Shown: positions 15,755 through 26,197, counted from the stretch's first letter. The stretch is 51,376 bases of DNA from an uncultured Actinomycetes bacterium (GCA_903870905.1 CAIQEU010000016.1:1-51376), one strand, 5' to 3'. Program-made: numbers and translations. The notes: a model not told the origin generated them from the sequence alone.

Positions 15755-17367
15755 GCCACCGTCTCGACGCCGAGATCTCCTGCCTCGTACATCGCTCGCA
15801 GGACCTTCTTGTCGAACTTTCCGACCGAGGTCTTCGGGACGACGTCGATGAAGGTCCACCGTTCGGGCAGCCACCACTTGGCGACCTTTGGTCCGAGGAA
15901 CTCCAAGAGTTCTGCCGGCGTCGCTGAGTGGCCCTCGTGCAAGACCACGCAGGCAAGGGGTCGCTCATCCCACTTTGCATCCGGCACCGCAACGACGGCT
16001 GCTTCGAACACCGCCGGGTGCTCCATGATGGCGCCTTCGAGTTCGATGGAGGAGATCCACTCCCCTCCGGACTTGATCACGTCCTTTGATCGGTCGGAGA
16101 TGGTCATGTACCCGAGCGCATCGAGCGTGCCAACATCGCCAGTCCTCAGCCATCCGTCGTGGAACTTCGAAGTGTCGTCATCTCTGTAGTACGAGCCGGT
16201 CACCCAAGGACCGCGAATCTCAAACTCCCCCACCGAGTGACCATCGTTGGGGAGAACGCTCCCGTCATCGGCGACGACGCGAACCTCGACGCCGGCGAGC
16301 AGGCGTCCGGCCTTCACGCGGTACGCCATCGCCTCGTCGCCTGAGGTTCCAATGGGTGCGAGGCCGTAGGTGGCGAGCGGACTCGTCTCAGTCATGCCCC
16401 ATCCTTGGACCAGTGGCACGCCGAAGCGCTGGTCGAACTGCTCGAACAACGCTTGGGGGACATTCGATCCACCTGCGGTAATGGCACGGAGGGACGAGAA
16501 GTCGACGGTCTTGCCCTCGGTGACCCGCAGGAGGTCGTTCCAGATGGTCGGTACTCCACAGGCCAAGGTCGGACGGGTCTCTTGGATGATGCGAGACAGG
16601 TGCTCTCCTTGGAGGTACTGCTGGGGCATCACCATGTTCACTCCACCCATGAACGACGAATACGGCGTTCCCCAGGCGTTGGCGTGGAACATCGGGACGA
16701 TGATCAAGATGGTGTCGGATTCTCCGAGCGCGATGGCGTTGGCCGAAAGCTGCGCCATGGAGTGGAGGTAGGTTGATCGATGCGAGTACACGACACCCTT
16801 CGGATTACCCGTGGTGCCCGAGGTGTAGCACATCGCCGCTGCGGAACGCTCGTCGAATTCGGGGTAGGTGAAGCCAGGCTGCTCGGCATCGAGGAGATCG
16901 TCGTAGGACAGAACGGGTCCGAGCGCACTGGCGTCGCCGCTACCGGACACGATGATGGTCTCAACCGTCGTCAATTCGCTGCGCACCTTGGCGAGCAGCG
17001 GGATCAACGACGCGTCGACGATGATGACCTTGTCTTCGGCGTGGTTGATGACGTACGCCAGTTGCTCAGGGAAGAGCCGGATGTTGAGGGTGTGGAGCAC
17101 CGCGCCCATGGCCGGAATCGCCAAGTAGGCCTCGAGGTGGGTCTGGTTGTTCCAGCAGAAGGTTCCCACCCGATCACCGGCCGCAACGCCGAGTTTGGTG
17201 AGTGCAGCTGCTAACTGGTCAGCCCGATTGGCCACTTGAGCGAAGGTTGCCGTCACGTAGCCGCCATCGACAACGGTGGTGACGGTCGAGTGCCCATGGA
17301 TGGTCCGACCATGTCGCAAGATGTCGCGAACCAACAGCGGCGCATCCATCATCGTCGACTGCATCAT
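15751..17367 (-). CDS. Medium/long-chain acyl-CoA synthetase (FadD-like, AMP-forming)
   Basis: Activates a fatty or related carboxylic acid to the acyl-CoA through an acyl-adenylate. 538 residues, typical. Motifs: P-loop YTSGTTGNPKG (181-191), the PMFHANAWGTPYSSFMGG block, QGWGMTETSPLAT, the hinge region YRDDDTSKFHDGWLRTGDVG, and the C-terminal catalytic lysine in KTSVGKFDKK. The exact substrate cannot be read. Starts are ambiguous: ATG codons at 17367, 17364, 17352 and 17349, with GGGGG directly before the first two. The gene is preceded by its own -10 (TAAGAT) and an inverted repeat in the leader. It sits three genes from glutamate synthase without obvious functional linkage. Confidence 0.93.
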   Translation of the reverse strand: MMQSTMMDAPLLVRDILRHGRTIHGHSTVTTVVDGGYVTATFAQVANRADQLAAALTKLGVAAGDRVGTFCWNNQTHLEAYLAIPAMGAVLHTLNIRLFPEQLAYVINHAEDKVIIVDASLIPLLAKVRSELTTVETIIVSGSGDASALGPVLSYDDLLDAEQPGFTYPEFDERSAAAMCYTSGTTGNPKGVVYSHRSTYLHSMAQLSANAIALGESDTILIIVPMFHANAWGTPYSSFMGGVNMVMPQQYLQGEHLSRIIQETRPTLACGVPTIWNDLLRVTEGKTVDFSSLRAITAGGSNVPQALFEQFDQRFGVPLVQGWGMTETSPLATYGLAPIGTSGDEAMAYRVKAGRLLAGVEVRVVADDGSVLPNDGHSVGEFEIRGPWVTGSYYRDDDTSKFHDGWLRTGDVGTLDALGYMTISDRSKDVIKSGGEWISSIELEGAIMEHPAVFEAAVVAVPDAKWDERPLACVVLHEGHSATPAELLEFLGPKVAKWWLPERWTFIDVVPKTSVGKFDKKVLRAMYEAGDLGVETVA

Positions 17368-17381
17368 TCCCCCTGACGTGC

Positions 17382-17395
17382 CGGCGATCTCGCCG
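17382..17395. repeat. Inverted repeat in the acyl-CoA synthetase leader
   Basis: Arms CGGCGA and TCGCCG with two central bases, between the predicted -10 (17407-17412) and the start at 17367. The position just after the start of transcription suits a repressor operator; it could also fold as a five-pair RNA hairpin. Confidence 0.4.
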
Positions 17396-17406
17396 CGCGC
17401 TCTTCG

Positions 17407-17412
17407 ATCTTA
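17407..17412 (-). promoter_or_regulatory. Predicted -10 box of the acyl-CoA synthetase gene
   Basis: TAAGAT on the minus strand, starting one base after the gltD stop codon (17414-17416), so the synthetase can be transcribed separately from gltBD. Confidence 0.4.
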
Positions 17413-17413
17413 C

Positions 17414-18880
17414 TTACGCCAGTGCGCGCTGGCCCGGAACGATCGGTGCTGGCAGCTCGGTGCCACCCATGAGGTAGGCGTCGACCGCTGCGGCGCAACT
17501 CCGCCCTTCGGCGATCGCCCACACGATGAGACTCTGCCCCCGTGCGGCATCCCCGCAGGCGAACACCCCATCGGTTGAGGTCCGCCAGTCTTGGTCGACC
17601 TCGACGGTGCCCCGTGCGTTGATCGCCAACCCCAATGCAGTCGGAAGGTCCTGCTCTGGTCCGGTGAAGCCCATCGCCAACAAGACGAGGTCGGCGGGAA
17701 GCACCCGAGCAGTCCCAGGAATCGGCTGGAACGCGTGGTCGACGTCTTCGATCTCCAAACCGGTCACCACCCCGTCCTCGGCGATGAACTGGCTCGTCTG
17801 CACGCTGTAGCGACGTTCGCCACCTTCTTCGTGCGCCGAAGCGACTCGGAAGATGACGGGCCAGGTTGGCCACGGGTTGGCTCCGCTCCGATCCTCGGGC
17901 GGTTGCGGCATGATCTCGAGTTGGACGACGCTCGTTGCCCCTTGACGGAGTGCGGTACCGAGGCAGTCTGCACCGGTGTCACCGCCACCAATGATGACGA
18001 CCTGCTTTCCAGCGGCTGAAATGGTCGGCTCGTCGAGGCGTCCTTCACGAACGAGGTTCGATGGCCGGAGGTAGTCCATGGCGAAGGCGACGCCGCTGGC
18101 TGCTCGTCCAGGGACGGCGAGGTCGCGAGGTGTCGTCGAGCCCGTAGCGATGACGACGGCGTCGAAGCCTTCCTGGAGCTGGTCGACGGTGATGACGGCT
18201 GCGTCGCTGGCAGCAGCGGGCGTTGGCATTGCCACCACCGAGACGCCACAGCGGAACTGAACGCCCTCTGCTTCGAGCTGGGTGATCCGACGATCGATCA
18301 CCCACTTCTCCATTTTGAATTCCGGAATTCCGTAGCGCAGGAGACCCCCGGGCGCCTCGGCGCGTTCGAAGACGGTCACCGCGTGACCAGCTCTCGTCAA
18401 TTGCTGCGCCGCTGCCAGACCCGCCGGGCCTGACCCGATCACCGCCACGCTCTTCCCCGTCGCCGTCGCGACCTGTGGGGTGACCCATCCTTCGGCGAAG
18501 GCGTGCTCGATGATCTCGAGCTCAATGCGCTCAATGGTGACGGGATCTTGGTTGATCCCGAGGACACAGGATCCTTCGCACGGTGCCGGGCACAGCCGTC
18601 CCGTGAACTCGGGGAAGTTATTCGTGGCGTGGAGGCGCTCAATGGCCGTCGCCCAGTCGCCTCGGTAGGTGAGGTCGTTCCACTCTGGGATCAAGTTGCC
18701 GAGGGGGCAACCCTCATGGCAGAAGGGGATGCCGCAGTCCATGCAGCGAGCTGCCTGAGCGGTTGTCACGGTGTCGTCAGCTGGTTCGTACACCTCACGC
18801 CAGTCACGGAGGCGAACCGGCACCGGTCGACGTCGTGGCGTCTCGCGCCCGAACTCAATGAATCCCGTTGGCTTACCCAT
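17414..18880 (-). CDS. gltD: Glutamate synthase (NADPH) small subunit
   Basis: FAD/NADPH subunit that passes electrons to the large subunit for reductive transfer of the glutamine amide to 2-oxoglutarate. 488 residues, normal. The N-terminus has two cysteine clusters for low-potential [4Fe-4S] centres ([17 protein letters not shown] and [12 protein letters not shown]). FAD site: [22 protein letters not shown] site: [22 protein letters not shown]-terminal FAD contact: [19 protein letters not shown]. The ATG overlaps the gltB stop by eight bases (18873-18880), so the subunits are coupled. Confidence 0.97.
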   Translation of the reverse strand: MGKPTGFIEFGRETPRRRPVPVRLRDWREVYEPADDTVTTAQAARCMDCGIPFCHEGCPLGNLIPEWNDLTYRGDWATAIERLHATNNFPEFTGRLCPAPCEGSCVLGINQDPVTIERIELEIIEHAFAEGWVTPQVATATGKSVAVIGSGPAGLAAAQQLTRAGHAVTVFERAEAPGGLLRYGIPEFKMEKWVIDRRITQLEAEGVQFRCGVSVVAMPTPAAASDAAVITVDQLQEGFDAVVIATGSTTPRDLAVPGRAASGVAFAMDYLRPSNLVREGRLDEPTISAAGKQVVIIGGGDTGADCLGTALRQGATSVVQLEIMPQPPEDRSGANPWPTWPVIFRVASAHEEGGERRYSVQTSQFIAEDGVVTGLEIEDVDHAFQPIPGTARVLPADLVLLAMGFTGPEQDLPTALGLAINARGTVEVDQDWRTSTDGVFACGDAARGQSLIVWAIAEGRSCAAAVDAYLMGGTELPAPIVPGQRALA

Positions 18881-21800
18881 GGGACACCGCCATCACTGCC
18901 TCCTCAACATTTCGTCCGTCTCTCGTTGCCGCAGCAATGGCTTCGAGCACCTTTCGGTAGTCACGAGGCATCACCTTGACGAAATCGCTTTGAGCGGCGT
19001 CGAAGCCATCTCGGAGCGCTACTGAGCGAGGGGACGCAGTGAAGCCTGCGTGCCGAGTGATCTCCCCTCTCAGCCATTCGGCGTCGTCGTCGTTCAGAGG
19101 TTCAATATCGACCATCTCGTAGTTGACGCGACCATCGAGTTCTCGATCAGGGTCGTAGACGTAGGCAATGCCCCCGCTCATCCCGGCGCCGAAGTTGCGC
19201 CCCGTCGGACCGAGGACGACTACGCGACCACCGGTCATGTACTCACAACCATGGTCGCCCACGCCCTCCACGACAGCGGTTGCGCCCGAGTTGCGGACGC
19301 AGAATCGCTCACCGACGATGCCGCCGAGGTAGATCGACCCTGACGTTGCGCCGTACCCAATGACATTGCCAGCGATGATCTGCGTCGATGGATCAAAGCC
19401 CACCCCCTCAGGAGCTCGCACGGTGATCGTTCCCCCGGAGAGTCCCTTGCCGAGGTAGTCGTTGGCATCACCGACGAGGTGGAGCGAAATGCCCTTGGGC
19501 AAGAACGCTCCGAGACTCTGACCAGCAGAACCGACGAGGTGCAAGGTGATGGTGCCTTCGGGAGCGCCGTTGCCTCCACGGAGGCGAGTGAGCGCAGCGC
19601 CGATTTGCGTGCCGACGGCACGGTCGACATTGGAGATCGGCAACGTTGCAGTGAACGTGGAACCGTCGCGCACCGCAGCAATTGCCGCATCGAGGACTCG
19701 GTGGTCGAGCGCTGCGTCCATGCCGTGCTCTTGGTCTCTCAAGTGTCGCTTGCCGGTGCCATGGTTGGCGGGCGCGTCGAAGAGGATGGGCGTGAGGTCG
19801 AGACCATCAGCCTTCCAATGGGCGATCGCCCTCGTCGCATCGAGGAGGTCAATCCGACCAATTGCCTCGTCGAGAGACCGGAGACCCAACGATGCGAGGT
19901 GCTCACGCACCTCTTCGGCCAGATACTCAAAGAAGGTCTCCACGAACTCCGGCTTCCCTGAGAACCGCTCACGGAGTAACGGGTTCTGCGTCGCCACACC
20001 AACAGGACAGGTGTCGAGATGGCAGACGCGCATCATGATGCAGCCTGAGACGACGAGCGGAGCGGTGGCGAATCCGAACTCCTCAGCACCGAGGAGCGCT
20101 GCAATCACGACGTCCCGACCAGTTTTCATCTGACCGTCCACTTGCACGACCACTCGGTCTCGCAGTCCGTTCATGAGGAGGGTCTGCTGGGTTTCGGCGA
20201 GCCCCAACTCCCAAGGTCCTCCGGCGTGCTTCAGTGAGGTGAGCGGAGCTGCTCCAGTGCCACCATCAGAGCCTGAGATCAAGATCACGTCGGCGTGTGC
20301 CTTAGCGACACCGGCGGCAACGGTGCCAACGCCGACTTGGGCGACCAACTTCACGTGCACCCGCGCGTCGGTGTTGGCGCTCTTCAGGTCGTAGATGAGC
20401 TGCGCGAGATCTTCAATGGAGTAAATGTCGTGGTGCGGTGGCGGCGAGATGAGGCCGACGCCTGGCGTTGAGTGTCGGGTCTTCGCGATCCAGGGGTAGA
20501 CCTTGGAGCCCGGCAGCTGGCCACCCTCACCGGGCTTGGCACCTTGGGCGATCTTGATCTGAATGTCGTCCGCGTTCACGAGGTAGTTCGAGGTCACCCC
20601 GAAGCGTCCGGAGGCGACTTGCTTGATCGCGGAGCGACGCGAGTCGCCGTTGGCTTCGGGAACGAAGCGCTCCTCGTCTTCCCCACCCTCTCCGGTATTG
20701 GATCGAGCGCCCATTCGGTTCATCGCAATGGCGAGCGTCTCGTGGACCTCTGCCGAGACGGAGCCATACGACATCGCTCCCGTCGAGAATCGCTGGACGA
20801 TTGAGGCGACTGATTCGACCTCATCGATCGGGATCGGTGTCGTGGTCCGCAACGAGAACAAGCCACGCAGGGTTGCGAGTTCCTCAGCTTGGTGGTCGAC
20901 GAGGGAGGTGTACTCCTTGAAGATCTCGTAGCGCTTCGACCTCGTCGCATGCTGCAACTTGAAGACTGTCTTCGGGTTGAAGAGATGCACTTCACCCTCG
21001 CGGCGCCACTGGTACTCACCGCCGACGGCCAGTTCTCGGTGCGCTCGCTCCGTCGGCCGCTCGGTAAACGCGGCTGCGTGCCGGGCCGCGACTTCGGCGG
21101 CCATGACGTCGAGACCAATGCCGCCGAGTCGAGACGTGGTGCCGGTGAAGTACTGCTCCACGACCTCGTGGCTCAGCCCAAGTGCCTCGAAGATCTGGGC
21201 CCCGGTGTAGGAGGCGACGGTGGAGACGCCCATCTTCGACATCACCTTGAGCACGCCCTTCGATGCCGCCTTCACGAAGTTGGCATGCGCCTGACGAGGC
21301 GTTACTCCTTCGAGGACACCTGAGGCGATCATGTCGTCGATCGTCTCGAAGGTCAGGTAAGGGCTGATGGCCGCGGCGCCGTAACCGAGCAGGAGGGCGA
21401 AGTGGTGGACTTCACGGGCGTCACCCGCTTCCACGATGAGCCCGACTTTGGTTCGCGTCTTGGTTCGAACGAGGTGGTGGTGCACAGATGCCGTGAGAAG
21501 CAGTGAGGGGATGGGCGCCATTTCAGCGGTGGCGTTACGATCCGAGAGAACGATGAGGTTCGCCCCACCCTCGATGGCTCGGGAGACCTCGTCGGCTACT
21601 CGCTCGAGTGCTTGGGCCAGCAACGCTGCACCATCTGCGCTCGGCGCCGCGGCGTTGCCATTGGCGAGCGGGAACAACCCATCGATCACGAACGCCTTGA
21701 ACCCTGGTGTTTCACCACCTTCGTTCACGTAGATCAACTTCGCTAAGTCGTCTCTGTCAATGACGGGATAGGGAAGGCCGATCTGGCGGCAACTCTCCGG

Positions 21801-23456
21801 TGTTGCCTCAAGCAGGTTCCGTTCGGGTCCGACCGTCGAGGCAATGGAGGTCACCATCTCTTCTCGGATTGCATCGAGCGGCGGATTGGTCACCTGGGCG
21901 AACAATTGCGAGAAGTAGTCGAAGAGCAATCGCGGTCGACCAGAGAGCACGGCGAGTGGTGTGTCGGACCCCATCGAACCAAGGGGCTCTGCGCCGGTCT
22001 TGGCCATCGGTGCGACCATGAGGCGGAGTTCTTCTTGGGTGAAACCAAACAGGCGCTGGCGTTGCACCACGCTGGCGTGCTGGGGCGTGAGCATCCTGCG
22101 TGGTGGGAGCTCGGAGAGGTGGACGGCCTGCTCGGCGATCCACGCGCCATAGGGGGCAGCTGTGGCGAGTTCGCGCTTGATCTCTTCATCTTCGATCAGC
22201 ATGCCGCGTGCGGTATCGATCAGGAACATCCTCCCGGGCTGGAGGCGACCCTTGCGAACGATCGTTGCGGGATCGAGATCAACCACGCCCACTTCGGAGG
22301 AGAGGACAACGAGACCATCATCGGTCACCCAGAACCGCGACGGGCGGAGACCGTTGCGGTCGAGGACCGCTCCAGCCACAGTTCCGTCAGTGAACACCAC
22401 CGCTGCTGGACCGTCCCAGGGCTCCATCAACGAAGCGTGGTATCGGTAGAAGTCCCGCTTCGCTGGGTCCATGTGCGGCTGATTCTCCCAGGCCTCTGGG
22501 ATCATCATCAGCACAGCGTGCGGCAGCGAACGACCACTCAGGTGCAAGAGTTCGAGGACCTCATCGAACGAGCCTGAGTCGGACATGCCGTCGGTGCAGA
22601 TCGGGAACAGTTCTTCGAGGTCGTCTCCGAACACCGAAGATTCGAGCAGCGCCTCACGAGCGCGCATCCAATTGCGGTTGCCCTTGACGGTGTTGATCTC
22701 TCCGTTGTGCGCGATGAAGCGGAACGGATGTGCGAGCGGCCACGATGGGAAGGTGTTCGTCGAGAACCGTGAGTGCACGAGCACGATGGCTGATTCCATA
22801 CGCGGGTCAGCAAAATCTTTGAAGTAGTGACGCAGCTGCGTGCTCGTGAGCATTCCCTTGTAGACAATGGTTCGGCTCGACAGCGACGGGAAGTACAGCT
22901 CGGGAATCGTCCGCTCAGCAATCTTGCGGACGACGTAGGCCCGTCGATCGAACGACAGCGCATCGCTCGCGAGTGCCGAATCGTGCGCCGCCAGCACGAT
23001 CTGGATCATGGTGGGTTCGGCGTCGATCGCTCCGGCGCCGAGCATCGAGTTGTCGACGGGAACCTCGCGGTGCCACAGCAGCACCAGCCCCTTTGAGTGC
23101 GCGATCGCTGCAATGGCCGAAAGGGTGTCGTGGGTTGACTGCGTCTTCGACATGAACGCCAGACCGGTTGCATACTGACCCTCAGGAGGCAGGACGACGC
23201 CTTGCGCCTCTGCTTCACCTCGCAGGAATCGATCTGGAATCTGGAGGAGGACGCCTGCGCCATCCCCTGATGCAACGTCGGCGCCTGAAGCGCCACGGTG
23301 TTCAAGTCGCTCGAGCACCGTGAGGGCCTGGTCGAGCAAGCCGTGGCTCCTGCGACCGTGGAGGTCAGCGACGAGGCCCATCCCACAGGCGTCGTGCTCA
23401 AATGCGGGGTCGTAGAGACCTTGTGCCGATGGCGTGTTCCAAAGCTGCGGGGTCAT
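18873..23456 (-). CDS. gltB: Glutamate synthase (NADPH) large subunit
   Basis: Makes glutamate from glutamine and 2-oxoglutarate. From the chosen ATG it is 1527 residues, as expected. Domains in order: class II glutaminase with the nucleophile C24 exposed after a 23-residue propeptide (FEHDACGMG); central domain; FMN-binding synthase domain (about 850-1200, with [19 protein letters not shown]) and the [3Fe-4S] cysteines in [16 protein letters not shown]-terminal beta-helix ([21 protein letters not shown]). The frame stays open to 23888, but that extension overlaps divergent thiO and is not glutaminase-like. The ATG at 23456 has AGGAG seven bases upstream. Confidence 0.97.
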   Translation of the reverse strand: MTPQLWNTPSAQGLYDPAFEHDACGMGLVADLHGRRSHGLLDQALTVLERLEHRGASGADVASGDGAGVLLQIPDRFLRGEAEAQGVVLPPEGQYATGLAFMSKTQSTHDTLSAIAAIAHSKGLVLLWHREVPVDNSMLGAGAIDAEPTMIQIVLAAHDSALASDALSFDRRAYVVRKIAERTIPELYFPSLSSRTIVYKGMLTSTQLRHYFKDFADPRMESAIVLVHSRFSTNTFPSWPLAHPFRFIAHNGEINTVKGNRNWMRAREALLESSVFGDDLEELFPICTDGMSDSGSFDEVLELLHLSGRSLPHAVLMMIPEAWENQPHMDPAKRDFYRYHASLMEPWDGPAAVVFTDGTVAGAVLDRNGLRPSRFWVTDDGLVVLSSEVGVVDLDPATIVRKGRLQPGRMFLIDTARGMLIEDEEIKRELATAAPYGAWIAEQAVHLSELPPRRMLTPQHASVVQRQRLFGFTQEELRLMVAPMAKTGAEPLGSMGSDTPLAVLSGRPRLLFDYFSQLFAQVTNPPLDAIREEMVTSIASTVGPERNLLEATPESCRQIGLPYPVIDRDDLAKLIYVNEGGETPGFKAFVIDGLFPLANGNAAAPSADGAALLAQALERVADEVSRAIEGGANLIVLSDRNATAEMAPIPSLLLTASVHHHLVRTKTRTKVGLIVEAGDAREVHHFALLLGYGAAAISPYLTFETIDDMIASGVLEGVTPRQAHANFVKAASKGVLKVMSKMGVSTVASYTGAQIFEALGLSHEVVEQYFTGTTSRLGGIGLDVMAAEVAARHAAAFTERPTERAHRELAVGGEYQWRREGEVHLFNPKTVFKLQHATRSKRYEIFKEYTSLVDHQAEELATLRGLFSLRTTTPIPIDEVESVASIVQRFSTGAMSYGSVSAEVHETLAIAMNRMGARSNTGEGGEDEERFVPEANGDSRRSAIKQVASGRFGVTSNYLVNADDIQIKIAQGAKPGEGGQLPGSKVYPWIAKTRHSTPGVGLISPPPHHDIYSIEDLAQLIYDLKSANTDARVHVKLVAQVGVGTVAAGVAKAHADVILISGSDGGTGAAPLTSLKHAGGPWELGLAETQQTLLMNGLRDRVVVQVDGQMKTGRDVVIAALLGAEEFGFATAPLVVSGCIMMRVCHLDTCPVGVATQNPLLRERFSGKPEFVETFFEYLAEEVREHLASLGLRSLDEAIGRIDLLDATRAIAHWKADGLDLTPILFDAPANHGTGKRHLRDQEHGMDAALDHRVLDAAIAAVRDGSTFTATLPISNVDRAVGTQIGAALTRLRGGNGAPEGTITLHLVGSAGQSLGAFLPKGISLHLVGDANDYLGKGLSGGTITVRAPEGVGFDPSTQIIAGNVIGYGATSGSIYLGGIVGERFCVRNSGATAVVEGVGDHGCEYMTGGRVVVLGPTGRNFGAGMSGGIAYVYDPDRELDGRVNYEMVDIEPLNDDDAEWLRGEITRHAGFTASPRSVALRDGFDAAQSDFVKVMPRDYRKVLEAIAAATRDGRNVEEAVMAVSHG

Positions 23457-23524
23457 CCCTGATCTCCTGTGGAGTTGGCGGTCGTCGTGGCTCGGGACGA
23501 CGTTGGCCCAATCGCAGTGCCTTG

Positions 23525-23530
23525 AGGCTA
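23525..23530 (-). promoter_or_regulatory. Predicted -10 box of gltBD
   Basis: TAGCCT on the minus strand, about 70 bases before the gltB start. It shares a 121-base divergent region with thiO. Weak evidence alone. Confidence 0.3.
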
Positions 23531-23565
23531 GCAGTTTCCCCCGATTCCCCGAAGCGGCGGCATCG

Positions 23566-23571
23566 TAGAAT
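23566..23571 (+). promoter_or_regulatory. -10 box of a probable leaderless thiO transcript
   Basis: TAGAAT, preceded by TCG, exactly six bases before the GTG at 23578. With no leader there is no room for a thiamine-pyrophosphate riboswitch. Confidence 0.55.
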
Positions 23572-23577
23572 TGAGAC

Positions 23578-24729
23578 GTGGAACCGTTCATGCTGTCGGG
23601 CCCAACACGACCCTCCATTGGCACGACGTTCCCTCCGTTGCGTGATGACGTCGTCGACGCTGCAGTGATCGGCGGAGGCGTGATCGGACTCGCAACCGCG
23701 TGGCGTCTGGCCCAACGCGATCTGCGCGTGGCGGTCATCGACCCCTCGCCCGGGTCGGGGGCGTCATTCGTTGCTGGCGGCATGCTCGGCGGTGTCGCCG
23801 AGACCGGATTCGCTGAGGCCGATGCGGCGTCGACCCACGTCGTAGCTCGGGATTCGTGGGACCCGTTCCTCGCTGAGCTCAGCGCCACGATCGGCCGACC
23901 GCTCCCCTACGCAGCTCCAGGGACGGTGATGGTCGGTTTCGATCGCTCTGACGCTCAAGCGATCGACCACCTGGTCACCTTCCAGCGAAACCTCGGCCTT
24001 CCGGGTCGCCCGGTCGACCGAGGAGAACTCGACGTCCTCGTACCCGGCCTTGGCCGGTCGGTACGCAGTGGTTACTTCCTCGATCGCGACGCTGCGGTTG
24101 ATAACCGGGCGGTCGTCGTGGCACTCATCGAGGCTGCGACCACACTTGGGGTCTGTGGGGTGAGTGAGAACTGCACGTCGATCACTGCGACACGATCAGG
24201 TCTCACCGTCACGACGACTGAAGGGCAACTCCACGCGTCGAGCGTCGTTGTCGCCACTGGCGCAGCACCCCTCCCTGCCCTTCCGGATGCGACTTCGGCA
24301 CCAGCCATCTACCCCGTGGGTGGCGTCATCCTCCGCTTGGAGCCGCTGCGGGATGTCCAGACGCCTGCAGTTGTGGTGCGCAGCGTGGTTCGGGGTCGGC
24401 CGCTCTACCTCGTCCCGCGACCCGACGGGTCTCTGGTGCTCGGAGCGACTGCCGTTGAACGAGGATTCGACGTTGCCGTGCACGTCAGCGACCTCCACCA
24501 ACTCCTCGATGACGGAAGGATGCTGCTCCCGTTCCTCGATGAGTGTGGGGTCCTCGACGTCATGACCGGACTCCGTCCAACAACGCCAGACCACCGACCC
24601 ATTGTGGGCGCCACGACGACTCCTGGGCTCTACCTCGCCCTCGGCCACTACCGAAACGGTTTCCTCCTCGCCCCGGCAACCGCCGAGCACCTCGCTTCCC
24701 TCGTCGCATCGCACGGAGCAGGCCGGTGA
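23578..24729 (+). CDS. thiO: Glycine oxidase ThiO (FAD-dependent)
   Basis: Oxidises glycine to the imine used to build the thiazole of thiamine. 383 residues, DAO-family fold. Dinucleotide motif [16 protein letters not shown] (about 31-46), then [16 protein letters not shown] with the flavin-contact region, [32 protein letters not shown], and the C-terminal [14 protein letters not shown]...[14 protein letters not shown] typical of ThiO. The GTG at 23578 is chosen because a TAGAAT box lies six bases before it; an internal ATG (MLSG) four codons later is possible. The gene overlaps thiS as GTGA. No thiG follows. Confidence 0.92.
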   Translation: MEPFMLSGPTRPSIGTTFPPLRDDVVDAAVIGGGVIGLATAWRLAQRDLRVAVIDPSPGSGASFVAGGMLGGVAETGFAEADAASTHVVARDSWDPFLAELSATIGRPLPYAAPGTVMVGFDRSDAQAIDHLVTFQRNLGLPGRPVDRGELDVLVPGLGRSVRSGYFLDRDAAVDNRAVVVALIEAATTLGVCGVSENCTSITATRSGLTVTTTEGQLHASSVVVATGAAPLPALPDATSAPAIYPVGGVILRLEPLRDVQTPAVVVRSVVRGRPLYLVPRPDGSLVLGATAVERGFDVAVHVSDLHQLLDDGRMLLPFLDECGVLDVMTGLRPTTPDHRPIVGATTTPGLYLALGHYRNGFLLAPATAEHLASLVASHGAGR

Positions 24730-24929
24730 TCACCGTTTCCGTCAACGGTGTCGTCATAGTCGTGGCTGAAGGGTGCTCACTCGGTGCACTCCTCGAGGAG
24801 CGGGCGACTCCGGACAGGGGCGTTGCCGTCGCCATGGACCTCGAGGTGATCCGGCGAGCTGATTGGCACCAAACGACGCTCCGAGACGGCGCGGTCATTG
24901 AGGTGGTCACGGCCGCCGCTGGCGGCTGA
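24726..24929 (+). CDS. thiS: Thiazole sulfur-carrier protein ThiS
   Basis: Ubiquitin-like carrier whose C-terminal glycine is made into a thiocarboxylate that donates sulfur to thiamine thiazole. 67 residues, with the beta-grasp pattern [35 protein letters not shown], and the required C-terminal Gly-Gly (VVTAAAGG then stop). The GTG start overlaps the thiO stop (GTGA, 24726-24729). A longer open frame upstream lies inside thiO in another frame and is rejected. ThiG and ThiF/MoeB-like partners must be encoded elsewhere. Confidence 0.93.
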   Translation: MITVSVNGVVIVVAEGCSLGALLEERATPDRGVAVAMDLEVIRRADWHQTTLRDGAVIEVVTAAAGG

Positions 24930-24935
24930 ACGTGA

Positions 24936-24941
24936 CACAAT
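24936..24941 (+). promoter_or_regulatory. Possible -10 box before the 52-residue ORF
   Basis: CACAAT, six bases before the ATG at 24948. It deviates from TANNNT at the first base but has the spacing seen elsewhere in the window. Confidence 0.35.
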
Positions 24942-24947
24942 CGTTCC

Positions 24948-25106
24948 ATGGCAACCCTCGACGTTCTCCTCGACGCCCTCGATCGTCGACTCCTCGCCGC
25001 CTTGGAAGCAAAGGCAACGGGTGAGACCATCGCCTACCTCTGCGAAGCACGAGCGTGGCTCACGAATCCCGATCAGCCGCACGGGGGCAACGTCACGACG
25101 TCCTGA
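24948..25106 (+). CDS. Small hypothetical protein of 52 residues
   Basis: Open frame starting MATLDVLLDALDRRLLAALE and ending GGNVTTS. It lies between thiS and the sulfotransferase gene and fills most of that gap. The predicted protein is a short leucine/alanine-rich amphipathic helix, then TGETIAYLCEARAWLTNPDQP, possibly a second helix. Third codon positions are strongly G/C-rich, as in neighbouring genes, and a -10-like box sits six bases before the ATG. No family is recognised. Confidence 0.5.
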   Translation: MATLDVLLDALDRRLLAALEAKATGETIAYLCEARAWLTNPDQPHGGNVTTS

Positions 25107-25140
25107 CCGGGACGCCATCGCAGCGGCAACGGCGCGCCAC

Positions 25141-25146
25141 TACGCT
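25141..25146 (+). promoter_or_regulatory. -10 box upstream of the sulfotransferase region
   Basis: TACGCT, exactly six bases before an ATG at 25153 that opens an 11-codon ORF rather than the sulfotransferase frame. Confidence 0.5.
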
Positions 25147-25152
25147 TCGACC

Positions 25153-25188
25153 ATGACGTCGGATGCGAGTGGAGTCCCTCATGCGTGA
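25153..25188 (+). CDS. Possible leaderless 11-residue upstream ORF
   Basis: MTSDASGVPHA then TGA. The ATG has a TACGCT box six bases upstream, the spacing used by many genes here. The stop overlaps by eight bases an in-frame ATG (25181) of the sulfotransferase gene, so ribosomes ending here could restart there. It may instead be an accident of the start-codon context. Confidence 0.35.
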   Translation: MTSDASGVPHA

Positions 25189-26197
25189 CCCTGAACACGC
25201 GTGGTCGCGGCGCCTCACGCGAGTTGCCCATGAGCCCAAGCGGGCAGCCAAATGGGCAAAGTGGTTCGTCGCCAAGCAGGCGACCACGCTCGGTCACGAG
25301 CTCTTCGTCGACGGTGATCGCGAGTTCGCCTCGACCGCTTTCGTCGTTGGCTCGGCCAGATCAGGCACCACTTGGGTGGCCGAAGTGCTGTCGGCGGCCT
25401 CGGACACCCGGTTCATCATGGAACCCTTCGACGAGCGCTGCTCGCAGTTCCGAGGAGGCATGCCAGATGCCACCTACTTGGCGCCCGACGCACAGAATGA
25501 ACGGCTTGGATTCTTCGCCGACAAGGTGTTCTCGGGTCAGCTCCGTTCGAAGTGGACAGATCAGTACAACCACGCCCACCACCCGGTGCGACGAGTGGTG
25601 AAGGACGTCCGCACCGTTGCCCTCCTCGGTTGGCTCAACGCTCGGTATCCCGAGATGCCCGTGATCTACGTCCTGCGGCACCCATTCGCCACCGCTTGGT
25701 CAATGGCGAGCCTCGGGTGGGGAGCTCACGGTGACCTTCTCCGACCTCATGGTCGACTCGATCACCTCGAACCTCATGAACGGACCCTCGTCCTCCGCCA
25801 AGCGTTCCTGGCTGAAGTCACCCGGTGGTGCGTTGAACAATCGAGAGGACTGCGCCACCTGACACCCGCCACCAACGTCGTCTACTACGAGTCGATCGTT
25901 GAGCACCCTAGCGAGGCGTTCTCCTCAATGGCCACCTACCTCTCAGGGAGGAGTCGGGCTTGGTCGGGGTGGCAACCGGACCCCACAACCTTCGCAAAGC
26001 CATCGGCGACGAGCGTGCGACGAGCAGCGCCGAGCGATGCAACCCAGTGGGTCGAGTCGTGGCAGGGGGAACTCGCCCCCGACGCCGTCAGCGAGGCCTT
26101 GACGATCGTGGAAGAGTTCGGCCTGAGCGACCTCTACGACCTCGGTCCGACACCGAAGATTGCCGCAGGTGACCTATGGATGCGGAGCGCACCGTGA
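25163..26197 (+). CDS. PAPS-dependent sulfotransferase family protein
   Basis: Predicted to transfer sulfate from PAPS to an unknown acceptor (carbohydrate, lipid or small molecule). 344 residues. The 5'-phosphosulfate loop is FVVGSARSGTTWVAE (G63-T70 core), followed by FIMEPFDE; the 3'-phosphate site is VIYVLRHPFATAWSMAS, with arginine and serine as expected; VVYYESIVEHP matches the later conserved tyrosine region. The start is uncertain: ATG at 25163, or ATG at 25181 (MRDPEH), which overlaps a short upstream ORF. The C-terminus overlaps the next gene. A sulfatase gene lies 5 kb downstream, but nothing ties them together. Confidence 0.85.
   Translation: MRVESLMRDPEHAWSRRLTRVAHEPKRAAKWAKWFVAKQATTLGHELFVDGDREFASTAFVVGSARSGTTWVAEVLSAASDTRFIMEPFDERCSQFRGGMPDATYLAPDAQNERLGFFADKVFSGQLRSKWTDQYNHAHHPVRRVVKDVRTVALLGWLNARYPEMPVIYVLRHPFATAWSMASLGWGAHGDLLRPHGRLDHLEPHERTLVLRQAFLAEVTRWCVEQSRGLRHLTPATNVVYYESIVEHPSEAFSSMATYLSGRSRAWSGWQPDPTTFAKPSATSVRRAAPSDATQWVESWQGELAPDAVSEALTIVEEFGLSDLYDLGPTPKIAAGDLWMRSAP

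Noticed and set aside
23457-23888. N-terminal extension of gltB by 144 codons
   Set aside because: It overlaps divergent thiO, precedes a normal glutaminase start with AGGAG, and would hide the nucleophile cysteine far inside the chain.
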